Numbered from the stretch's first letter, positions 1-6,300 are shown. The stretch: 7,959 nucleotides of DNA from an uncultured Prevotella sp. (GCA_900556795.1 USQD01000079.1:1-7959); one strand, 5' to 3'. Notes: a model not told the origin generated them from the letters alone. A program made the numbers and translations.

Positions 1-44
1 CACCGAGATCTACACTCTTTCCCTACACGACGCTCTTCCGATCT
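1..44 (+). other. Illumina TruSeq P5 adapter remnant (sequencing artefact)
   Basis: These 44 bases match the 3' 44 bases of the 58-base Illumina TruSeq universal (P5) adapter, from the CACCGAGATC block through the read-1 primer site ending in GCTCTTCCGATCT. The match is from memory of the adapter and appears exact. Genomic sequence starts at base 45. The adapter at the very start suggests that the window starts at a contig end and was never trimmed. It has no biological function and should be masked. Confidence 0.97.
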
Positions 45-128
45 TTCGTTCGAAGTTTATATGTTTTTCTCTGTAAAAAGAGGAAGGTTAATACCTAGTA
101 AAACGCAAGGTATCAAGAAATATAATAT
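45..128. other. AT-rich upstream region, no gene seen
   Basis: This short stretch lies between the adapter and the first BlaI-type palindrome. No coding frame of useful length is visible. It contains a 6-bp inverted repeat (ATACCT at 91-96 and AGGTAT at 108-113, 11-base loop) and a 4-bp CTCT/AGAG stem near 70-82, both weak enough to be chance. It may be the upstream part of a divergent promoter region whose gene is cut off by the contig end. Confidence 0.4.
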
Positions 129-145
129 CTACGAAGAATTCGTAA
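129..145. promoter_or_regulatory. Distal BlaI-type operator palindrome
   Basis: The site reads CTACGAA, a 3-base GAA spacer, then TTCGTAA. It is a perfect dyad over 130-144 and has the same half-sites and spacing as the proximal palindrome at 199-215. The centres are 70 bases apart (137 and 207). Two matching dyads directly upstream of a blaI-like gene are what is expected of an autoregulated BlaI/MecI operon. The half-site differs from the staphylococcal TACA/TGTA box, so binding by this repressor is inferred from position and symmetry. The site could also control a leftward gene beyond the window. Confidence 0.72.
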
Positions 146-189
146 AATGTTAAAATATAAATGGTTTTATCTTTTTTAACGTGCTTTTT

Positions 190-220
190 CTTGTTGTTCT
201 ACGAATTTTTCGTAGTTTTG
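190..220 (+). promoter_or_regulatory. Bacteroidota-type promoter of the blaI-M56 operon
   Basis: The -7 element TAGTTTTG (213-220) fits the Bacteroidota consensus TAnnTTTG exactly. A CTTG at 190-193 gives a -33 element with a 19-base spacer. Transcription would start near base 227, leaving a leader of about 46 bases. There is no strong Shine-Dalgarno site before the ATG at 273, only A-rich sequence, which is normal in this phylum. The nine bases TTTTGCAGC at the end of this promoter recur in the rhaD promoter. Confidence 0.75.
199..215. promoter_or_regulatory. Proximal BlaI-type operator inside the promoter
   Basis: This is a perfect 7+3+7 dyad: CTACGAA, TTT, TTCGTAG. It lies between the predicted -33 and -7 elements of the blaI promoter and overlaps the first three bases of the -7 element (213-215). 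A repressor dimer bound here would be expected to block RNA polymerase. Seeing the same unusual 7-mer twice in 90 bases argues strongly that it is functional; the identity of the bound protein as the BlaI of 273-635 is inferred. Confidence 0.8.
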
Positions 221-272
221 CAGCGTGATTTAGAAACAAGAATATTGAATTTAAAAGAATAAAGATAGAAAT

Positions 273-635
273 ATGGAAAAGCTGACGAATCAGGAAGAAG
301 ATATTATGCTTCGGATATGGCGATTGGGACGATGTGCCGTGAAACAGATTATGGAACTGTTGCCAGAACCTCGTCCACCTTATACTACAGTGGCTTCTAT
401 TGTGAACAATCTGAAGCGCAAGGAATATGTCAAGGCGGAGCGGGATGGTAAGGGGTATGTCTATTCTCCACTCATTGCCGAGAGCGATTACAAGCGGAAG
501 TTCCTGTCGGGTTTCGTGAACAATTACTTCAGGAATTCCTTCAAGGAAATGGTTTCCTTCTTTGCCAAGGACGAGAAAATCAGTCCCGAGGACCTCAAGG
601 ATATCATCCGTGAAATCGAGAATTCGGAAGAATAA
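273..635 (+). CDS. BlaI/MecI/CopY-family transcriptional repressor
   Basis: This 120-residue protein has the usual length and layout of the penicillinase repressor family. Residues 5-70 form a winged helix: a first helix starting LTNQEEDIMLRIW, a recognition helix around 37-52 (YTTVASIVNNLKRK) and a wing ending KGYVYSPLI. The C-terminal part (about 71-115) would form the dimerisation helices. In the family, the repressor binds as a dimer to dyad operators and is inactivated when its partner M56 protease is triggered, by cleavage in the dimerisation region. The stretch MVSFFAKDE (93-101) lines up by eye with the known cleavage region, with Ser95-Phe96 where BlaI has Asn-Phe; that alignment is tentative. 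The ATG at 273 follows the promoter and operators at a sensible distance. The protease gene lies 77 bases downstream, so the two are probably one operon. Regulated genes beyond this operon cannot be seen here. The family is certain; a link to beta-lactam resistance is not supported. Confidence 0.93.
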   Translation: MEKLTNQEEDIMLRIWRLGRCAVKQIMELLPEPRPPYTTVASIVNNLKRKEYVKAERDGKGYVYSPLIAESDYKRKFLSGFVNNYFRNSFKEMVSFFAKDEKISPEDLKDIIREIENSEE

Positions 636-677
636 CTCGAGAACTTTGCTAAATAAATCAAGCTTTCGGAAGAATAA
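623..677 (+). repeat. 13-base direct repeat at the end of blaI
   Basis: TTCGGAAGAATAA occurs at 623-635, where it encodes the last residues and stop of the repressor, and again at 665-677 in the intergenic gap. The offset is 42 bases, an exact multiple of three. The second copy therefore also reads Ser-Glu-Glu-stop in the same frame, after an intervening in-frame stop. This looks like a small duplication of the 3' end of the gene or the relic of a formerly longer C-terminus. Confidence 0.75.
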
Positions 678-712
678 TTATTAAGTTCATTTCAAACTAA
701 AATCGAAACTGT

Positions 713-2035
713 ATGGCAATATATCTTATAAAAATCAATGTAGCCCTGGTGCTGCTTTATGGCTTTTATCGCCTCACGGTGAGCCGCGATACCTTCTTCG
801 GTCTTCGCCGCCTTACCCTCTGGCTCATCTATGCCGTCGCCCTGATGGTTCCGGCGCTCAATCTGGAATATTGGGTACGCGATACCCCTACGATGGAGAG
901 TATGGCGAATGTATATGCCGACACGTTTTATCCCGTGGTGGTTGTAAAGGCTCAGGCTTCCAGCATAACCTGGATGGATATGCTGCTGGGCATCTATTGG
1001 GTAGGAGTAGCCGTCCTCTCATTGCGTTTGGTATGGCAGCTCTTCAGCATCATCCGCCTTGCGGTTATTTCCCGGAAACAGGAGGTGGAAGGCATCACGG
1101 TACATCTGCTCAAGGGCGAGGGGAGTCCGTTCTCCTTCTTCCGCTGGGTGTTTATGTATCCATCTACCCTGGAGGGTAGGCAGTTGCATGAAGTGATGGT
1201 TCACGAGTGCACCCATGTTTCGGGTCACCATTCTTTAGATACCCTCTTCTCCGAGCTTTTCTCCATCGCCTGCTGGTTTAATCCGTTTGCCTGGCTGATG
1301 AAGCAGGAAGTAAGAATGAATTTGGAATATTTAGCCGATGAAAGTGTTTTATCTGATGGCAACGCGCGCAAATCCTATCAGTATCACCTTCTAGGTTTAG
1401 CATATCGACAGCCGAATGAATCGACCAAGATTGCTAATAATTTTAATTTATTACCTCTTAAAAAAAGAATTAAAATGATGAACAAACGTAGAACAAGTGA
1501 AATAGGCAAGGCGAAGTACCTCCTTTTCGCACCTTTGGCAGGAGTGTTGCTCATGGTGAGCAACATCGAGAGTGTGGCTCGTGAGATTGGCGAGCAGATT
1601 CCGGAAGTGGCTGAGGTTCAGCAGAAGGCTGAGCAGGCAGCAGAAGAGAATGTGAAAACCAAGCCTCAAACCGAAACAACCAAGAAGAAAAATTCTTGGG
1701 ATTGTATACCGGAGACGATGCCGTATTTTCCTGGTGGTAATGTATTGATGCTGAAGTATCTGGCAGATAACATCAAATATCCTGCTTCCGCTGTCAAGGC
1801 CAAAAAGCAGGGTCGTGTGATCGTAGGCTTTATCGTCCAGAAGGATGGTAGCATTACGCATGCCAAGATTGTCAGATCTATAGATCCGGAACTTGATGCT
1901 GAGGCTTTGAGAGTCGTGAAGGGGATGCCTAAGTGGACTCCTGGTACACAGTTAGGTAAACCGGTGAGCGTAAAATATACCCTCCCTGTAAAATTCTCTC
2001 TTAAGAAAGATGCAACCCCAGGGAAAAAGAAGTAA
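713..2035 (+). CDS. M56-family (BlaR1/MecR1-like) membrane metallopeptidase with TonB C-terminal domain
   Basis: This 440-residue protein is probably an inner-membrane sensor protease paired with the repressor just upstream. Likely membrane segments are at about residues 3-20, 34-50 and 88-116, with another at about 266-284. The zinc site is clear: HECTH at 164-168 (the HExxH motif) and a downstream EYLAD at 205-209 that supplies the glutamate ligand in this family. After it comes the FNLLPLKKRIKMMNK stretch (244-258), typical of Bacteroidota M56 proteins. A Lys/Glu-rich linker (about 290-327) leads to a TonB C-terminal-like domain (about 331-430) with PGG at 340-342, YP at 356-357, a GRVIVGFIVQKDGSI strand and PKWTPG...GKPV. 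The penicillin-binding sensor domain of true BlaR1/MecR1 is absent, so the signal is unknown. By family knowledge, a signal on the periplasmic domain would activate the cytosolic-facing zinc site and relieve BlaI repression. The ATG at 713 begins directly with a membrane segment and no better start is seen. Confidence 0.92.
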   Translation: MAIYLIKINVALVLLYGFYRLTVSRDTFFGLRRLTLWLIYAVALMVPALNLEYWVRDTPTMESMANVYADTFYPVVVVKAQASSITWMDMLLGIYWVGVAVLSLRLVWQLFSIIRLAVISRKQEVEGITVHLLKGEGSPFSFFRWVFMYPSTLEGRQLHEVMVHECTHVSGHHSLDTLFSELFSIACWFNPFAWLMKQEVRMNLEYLADESVLSDGNARKSYQYHLLGLAYRQPNESTKIANNFNLLPLKKRIKMMNKRRTSEIGKAKYLLFAPLAGVLLMVSNIESVAREIGEQIPEVAEVQQKAEQAAEENVKTKPQTETTKKKNSWDCIPETMPYFPGGNVLMLKYLADNIKYPASAVKAKKQGRVIVGFIVQKDGSITHAKIVRSIDPELDAEALRVVKGMPKWTPGTQLGKPVSVKYTLPVKFSLKKDATPGKKK

Positions 2036-2067
2036 AGTAGAATATCAATCTCAGGTTATAATAAGAA

Positions 2068-2132
2068 CATAAATCTCAATTCAATAAAAAAGAGCATAAA
2101 TCTCAATTCAATAAAAAAGAGCATAAATCTCA
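2068..2132 (+). repeat. 27-base tandem repeat, about 2.4 copies
   Basis: Two identical 27-base units (2068-2094 and 2095-2121), each starting CATAAATCTCAATTCAATAA and ending in an A-run plus GAG, are followed by the first 11 bases of a third (2122-2132). A shorter related AATCTCA lies at 2047-2053. The repeat sits just after the M56 stop codon and before the terminator-like hairpin. The unit has no internal dyad and no spacers, so it is not a CRISPR array. Exact identity suggests recent slippage and a copy number that may vary between strains. Confidence 0.93.
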
Positions 2133-2180
2133 TCTCAGCGATAGGGTATGTATTCTCTATTGCCATGTAGAATGAAAAGG

Positions 2181-2223
2181 GCGGTTTTCTTGCGTGATGC
2201 AAGAAGCCGCTTTCTGCATTTTT
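2181..2223 (+). terminator. Terminator-like hairpin after the blaI-M56 operon
   Basis: GCGGTTTTCTTGC (2181-2193) pairs with GCAAGAAGCCGC (2199-2210), giving 12 base pairs including one G-U pair, with one bulged T and a GTGAT loop. A T-rich tail follows (TTTCTGCATTTTT, 2211-2223). It stands about 145 bases after the M56 stop and before the rhaD promoter, so it would end the operon transcript. The broken T-run makes it weaker than the hairpin at 3245. Confidence 0.7.
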
Positions 2224-2234
2224 CACGATTTTGA

Positions 2235-2258
2235 GGGTTATGCCAAATGTCATAGCCC
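2235..2258. promoter_or_regulatory. Inverted repeat upstream of the rhaD promoter, possible operator
   Basis: GGGTTATG (2235-2242) and CATAGCCC (2251-2258) are inverted repeats with one T/C difference and an 8-base centre. The site ends 18 bases before the -33 element of the rhaD promoter, a position suited to an activator or repressor. No regulator can be named from it, and an 8-bp dyad with one mismatch could be chance. Confidence 0.35.
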
Positions 2259-2276
2259 AAATATCAAAAGAATAGG

Positions 2277-2305
2277 TTGGATATGATGGGAAATGATTAC
2301 TTTTG
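2277..2305 (+). promoter_or_regulatory. Bacteroidota-type promoter of rhaD
   Basis: TACTTTTG at 2298-2305 is an exact TAnnTTTG -7 element, and TTG at 2277-2279 supplies the -33 element with an 18-base spacer. The start of transcription is predicted near 2312, giving a leader of about 31 bases before the ATG at 2343. This matters for the gene start: the open frame runs back to that same TTG at 2277, but this is a promoter element and not a start codon. No BlaI-type dyad is present here. Confidence 0.8.
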
Positions 2306-2342
2306 CAGCAGAAATTTTAAACAAGCTAATAACAAGATTACA

Positions 2343-3152
2343 ATGAATAGCATATTAGAAGGTCGTCCTGCCTTGAAAAAGGAGGTCGAGAAGATTGCAG
2401 AAGTTGCCGGATACCTCTGGCAGAATGGTTGGGCTGAGCGTAATGGTGGTAACATCACCGTGAACATCACCGACTTGGTAGATGACGAGATCAAGGCTTT
2501 GCCAGCTATCAGCGAAGTGAAGCAGATTGGTACAGTATTGCCAGCCTTGAAGGGTTGCTACTTCTTCTGCAAGGGTACAGGCAAGCGTATGCGCGACTTG
2601 GCTCGCTGGCCTATGGAGAATGGTTCTATCATCCGTATCCTCGACGATTGCGCCAGCTATGTTATCATCGCAGATAACGCCGTGATGCCTACATCTGAGT
2701 TGCCAAGCCACCTGAGCGTTCATGCCCGTCTCATCGAGAAGGGTTCCAACTACAAGGCTACCGTTCATACTCACCCTATCGAGCTCATCGCCATGAGCCA
2801 CAACAAAAAGTTCATGGGCAAGGACGTTTTGAGCAATCTGCTTTGGAGCATGATTCCTGAAACCAAGGCGTTCTGTCCACTCGGTCTGGGTATCGTTCCT
2901 TATCAGTTGCCAGGCAGTTTGAAGCTTGCTGAGGAGACTTTGAAGGAGTTGGAAGACTATGATGTAGTGATGTGGGAGAAGCACGGTGTTTTTGCCAAGG
3001 GTTTGGACGTGATGGATGCTTTCGACCAGATTGACGTGCTCTCTAAGAGTGCGAAGATTTACATTGATTCCAAGTGTATGGGATTCGAGCCTGATGGTAT
3101 GAGCCAGGAAGAGATGGCTGAGATGACCAAGGCTTTCAATTTGCCAAGATAA
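2343..3152 (+). CDS. rhaD: Rhamnulose-1-phosphate aldolase
   Basis: The product is a 269-residue class II (zinc) aldolase that splits L-rhamnulose 1-phosphate into dihydroxyacetone phosphate and L-lactaldehyde, the last specific step of L-rhamnose breakdown in the cytoplasm. The length is close to that of E. coli RhaD (about 274). Shared motifs include NGWAERNGGNIT (28-39), the phosphate-binding KGTGK area (77-81), PTSELPSH (116-123) with the likely catalytic Glu119, HTH (142-144) and KHGVF (213-217). His142, His144 and His214 match the zinc ligands of the E. coli enzyme. No key residue is missing. The ATG at 2343 is chosen over the TTG at 2277 because the latter is the -33 promoter element and the extra 22 residues have no family counterpart that I know. 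The gene has its own promoter and terminator and appears monocistronic. No kinase, isomerase or transporter for rhamnose lies in the window, so the rest of the pathway must be elsewhere. Confidence 0.94.
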   Translation: MNSILEGRPALKKEVEKIAEVAGYLWQNGWAERNGGNITVNITDLVDDEIKALPAISEVKQIGTVLPALKGCYFFCKGTGKRMRDLARWPMENGSIIRILDDCASYVIIADNAVMPTSELPSHLSVHARLIEKGSNYKATVHTHPIELIAMSHNKKFMGKDVLSNLLWSMIPETKAFCPLGLGIVPYQLPGSLKLAEETLKELEDYDVVMWEKHGVFAKGLDVMDAFDQIDVLSKSAKIYIDSKCMGFEPDGMSQEEMAEMTKAFNLPR

Positions 3153-3244
3153 TTTATGGACATACATTTATAGGATAACAAAATAGGTTTTCGTAGATAT
3201 TTAAAGTAAAAAAGATTTGGTTTTTAGGTTTTAATGATAATGGT
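3153..3244. other. Intergenic spacer after rhaD
   Basis: This AT-rich spacer separates the rhaD stop from its terminator. It contains TTCGTAGATATT at 3190-3201, whose reverse complement occurs exactly at 124-135 in the distal operator region. The opposite half-site is missing here (AAAATAG instead of CTACGAA), so only a half operator is present. A possible weak -7 element (TAGGTTTT, 3226-3233) lacks a -33 partner. No gene is seen. Confidence 0.4.
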
Positions 3245-3280
3245 AGAGGGTGTGTCATCGGAATGACACACCCTCTTTTT
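3245..3280 (+). terminator. Strong intrinsic terminator of rhaD
   Basis: AGAGGGTGTGTCAT (3245-3258) pairs perfectly over 14 bases with ATGACACACCCTCT (3263-3276) around a CGGA loop, followed at once by T residues to 3280. It lies 92 bases past the rhaD stop. The T-run is only on the plus strand; on the minus strand the stem is followed by ACCATTATC, so it would be a poor terminator for the convergent gene that ends at 3323. Confidence 0.93.
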
Positions 3281-3281
3281 G

Positions 3282-3316
3282 TTTCCAGAATAATCTATCT
3301 TTTTCCAGAATAATCT
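3282..3316 (+). repeat. 15-base direct repeat between convergent genes
   Basis: TTTCCAGAATAATCT occurs at 3282-3296 and 3302-3316, 20 bases apart start to start. It sits between the rhaD terminator and the stop codon of the minus-strand surface protein. The two copies are identical, which points to a recent short duplication. No function is evident. Confidence 0.85.
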
Positions 3317-3322
3317 GGTTAT

Positions 3323-6300
3323 TTATTTCACCATCACCTTTGTTTTGCCGAAGATGTAGAAGCCAGGATGGAAACCGCTGTAGATAGCAGTTCCCGGCTG
3401 CACATCCAGGATGCGATAAAGCTGTCCGGTGGTAGAGAATACCTTGAGTTGGGTGGCGTAGGTACTTTCGATGCGGACACGATGCTCCGGGATGGGACGT
3501 ACGATGAGTTCATCGCCTTCCGGCGTATCTTCTCCGTTGCCGTTTACCTCTGGTTGAATCTTGTCGATGCCTGTTGTTTCTGTGATATGAATCACGGAGG
3601 GTGTATCGGCAGAACGTGTCCGGGCGTTTGTGGATATTGATGTCATATAGGTACGGAATGGCATGATGTTCTCTAGCTGAGAGTCATCCTCGAATGCGGT
3701 TCCATCTGCATTCATTCCGTAGATAGTACCATTAGCTACTTGCTTGGCAGCGAAGGTTCCTCTATGATAGAAGCCATTTACATGGGTTTCCATGTTAGCA
3801 GAGATTGGTATCTCGATGGCTTTCTTCACATTTTCACCTGCTCTCTTCTCTCCGAAGGCATGAAAGGTGATGGTCTGTGCTGCTTCTTTCCGGCTCAGGA
3901 TGTTGTTGTAGAACTCGCTTGAGAGGTCGAACTCGTAATAACGGTTGCCTGGGAATCGGACTATGTATGGTACTTCTGCTGTGAGAGGCAGATAATCTGT
4001 GAGGGTCTGCGTTTCTCCGTAATATGGATTCTCTACATTATTATATAGCCAGTCTCCGTAGGTGTCTACGAAGAAGGTATTATGGAATGTATAATCCATA
4101 CTAGTGGTATCCTCTGTCTTAAACAGACCATCACCAGGACGCTGGAAGGTAGCTGCTGTCTTGCTATCTGTCGTCGCTACAGCTGTGAGACCACGGAGCC
4201 AATATTCATGATGCAAATTGCTATTTCCGTAGAAATGCGTAATTTCGCCATTGAGCGAAGCCACTGCCTTCTGTACCGTGAATGGCAGGCAGATGCCTTC
4301 CCATGCTCCCGTTGTTTCGTTAGCATAATACATCGGCTTGCGTACATACCAGGCATGGTCGGTAACCTTGAATGGGATAGGTACACAGAGATCATTGCTT
4401 AAGCAGTCATCGCCTTCGCTGTTCTTACCGTCTGGTGTGCGCTCTACCAGATGGAAGAAGACTGTAGATAAGTCGCCTGACGTTTCCTTCACGATGTGAT
4501 GACCCTTGATAGAACGTTCTTCGGTATCCTCATTATATGCCAGAGTCTTGTTGACTACATCGTATGCATCGGTATCGCTGTTATCATCATCTGCTGCTGT
4601 ATAAACCAGGAGGTTCTGGGTGACGCCATCCTTTACAATGAAATCTGTGAACGATGTGGCATTATCTGCGTCTTCAGCCGTGAAGTCGATAGCCGTTGTT
4701 GTCGGGATATGCACATACGTACCCATGTTTCTAGTGTCCTGTTTGTAGGCATTGTAATGGAACTTGTCTTTCTCCTTACTTCCATAGTAACCGTCGGTTC
4801 GATAAACACGGTTGTTCATGTATTTATTCTGCTGTGATGCAATCTTGGCAGGATAATCGGCAGGAGTTGATTGCAGACTCTGTCCCCAGAAGAGGAAGTC
4901 GTTCATCAGTTCACTACTGCTGTTGTTTGCATTGAACTGTGGCAGATAGTTGCCTATTCTTTTTTCCTTTTCAGTCTTTGTTGCAGCCTGATAGCCCTGT
5001 GCACGAGCCTGGTCGATGGTATGCGTCTTGTCATGACGGGTTTCAGCCTGACCGTAGTTAGGCAGGTCGCTGTCCTGACCTTTTCGCAGATAGGTGATAC
5101 CCGTATTCTTACCCGTGATGGCATCCGTACGATGGGCATACTGATAGTCGCCGTTGGCATAATAGTCGTACACATACTTCACAGCCTTCTTGTCTTCATC
5201 TGTGCTGTTGCCTTGGCGTGCACGCAGATAATATCCGTTCAGATCGTAGGCAACCTTACCATACTTGAAGTCATCCTTGGTATAGGTATTGATAGCATTT
5301 CCATCCATATCATATACGATAGGCTTATCAGGCGCTGAGGCTGGAGCATACTCAAAGCAGCAATGGTAAGAACCCTTGTTGCTGGCAGCGATGCTACCGC
5401 TTTCCATACCGAGGTTATAGATATTGCCCTGGTTCTCCTGGAGGAATGACTTGCCTTGAGCCAGACCCTTGATTACATGTCCGTTGCCATGAAGAGTACC
5501 GGCAAATACAGCCTTGCTTCCATCGAAGTTGCTGGTCATGGTGATGTCGTTCTGCAGGACGAATTGTGCATTTTTGCCATATCGTTCCGCCTTGCTTCCC
5601 GAGCCGGTTCCGATGGTATCCACGAAGTTGATGAACGCCTTCAGGTCGCTGGCATCGTTGATGTAGATGCGAGGCTCTGCGAAAGAAGGCTCCGTCTTGG
5701 CACGCTGGATAGCTTCTGAGAGATGGAGGTTGACACCCGCCTTATGCGGATCCATCTGATGATAGTTATGAACCGTGAGGGTATCGCCTGCCGCCATATT
5801 CACTGGGAATACCACATCGTTGAATCCGTTCATGGTGACACCCAACTGTACGCCATAACCGTTCATGAAGTAGTAGGCAGGAATATCCAGATAGTCCTTG
5901 GTCTTGTCGTAGACGCTACCGGCAAAGAGGTCTTTGCGACTGTTGTCAATCTTATCTCCCTGCTTGTAGGTGTTCTTTGAATCCTTGGTCTTGAGCAGCC
6001 AGGACTCCTTTTCATCGAACTGAATGTCTCCCTTTTCGTCTTTGCTGAACTCACCTTTTTCATTCTTCTTCAGCTTACCGATGTGCCAGAAGTAACCGTT
6101 GGCAGCGAAAGCCTGGTCGGCAGCAATCTTCACCTGGTCTTTCTTCAGACGGATCATCTCTCCCGGCAAAGCACAGTTGTCGATAGTGATATGACCGGTG
6201 AAGTTAGGTCCCTGCACATATTCGATGGTGAGGAAGATGGTATAGGTATATTCTATCTCCTTTTTATCGTCATCTAACATAGGTTTTCCGTTTGCATCGA

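Noticed and set aside
91..113. Riboswitch or small RNA hairpin upstream of the operators
   Set aside because: The 6-bp stem with an 11-base loop lies upstream of the predicted promoter and matches no RNA family I recognise.
713..2035. True BlaR1/MecR1 beta-lactam sensor
   Set aside because: The C-terminal part has the TonB-like pattern and none of the SxxK/KTG motifs of a penicillin-binding domain are seen there.
2068..2132. Possible CRISPR array
   Set aside because: Units are directly adjacent without spacers, lack a dyad, and there are only two full copies and no cas genes.
2056..2253. 65-residue minus-strand frame with a repeated LRFMLFFIE sequence
   Set aside because: The peptide repeat is only the translation of the 27-base tandem repeat, which keeps frame because 27 is divisible by three.
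2277..2342. N-terminal extension of RhaD from the TTG start
   Set aside because: The TTG is the -33 element and the TACTTTTG -7 element lies inside the extension, so it would not be transcribed.
2355..3167. 270-residue open frame antisense to rhaD
   Set aside because: The sense strand encodes a complete, motif-bearing aldolase; the antisense frame is open because of the codon bias of rhaD.
3245..3280. Bidirectional terminator serving the surface protein gene as well
   Set aside because: On the minus strand the stem is followed by ACCATTATC without a T-run.
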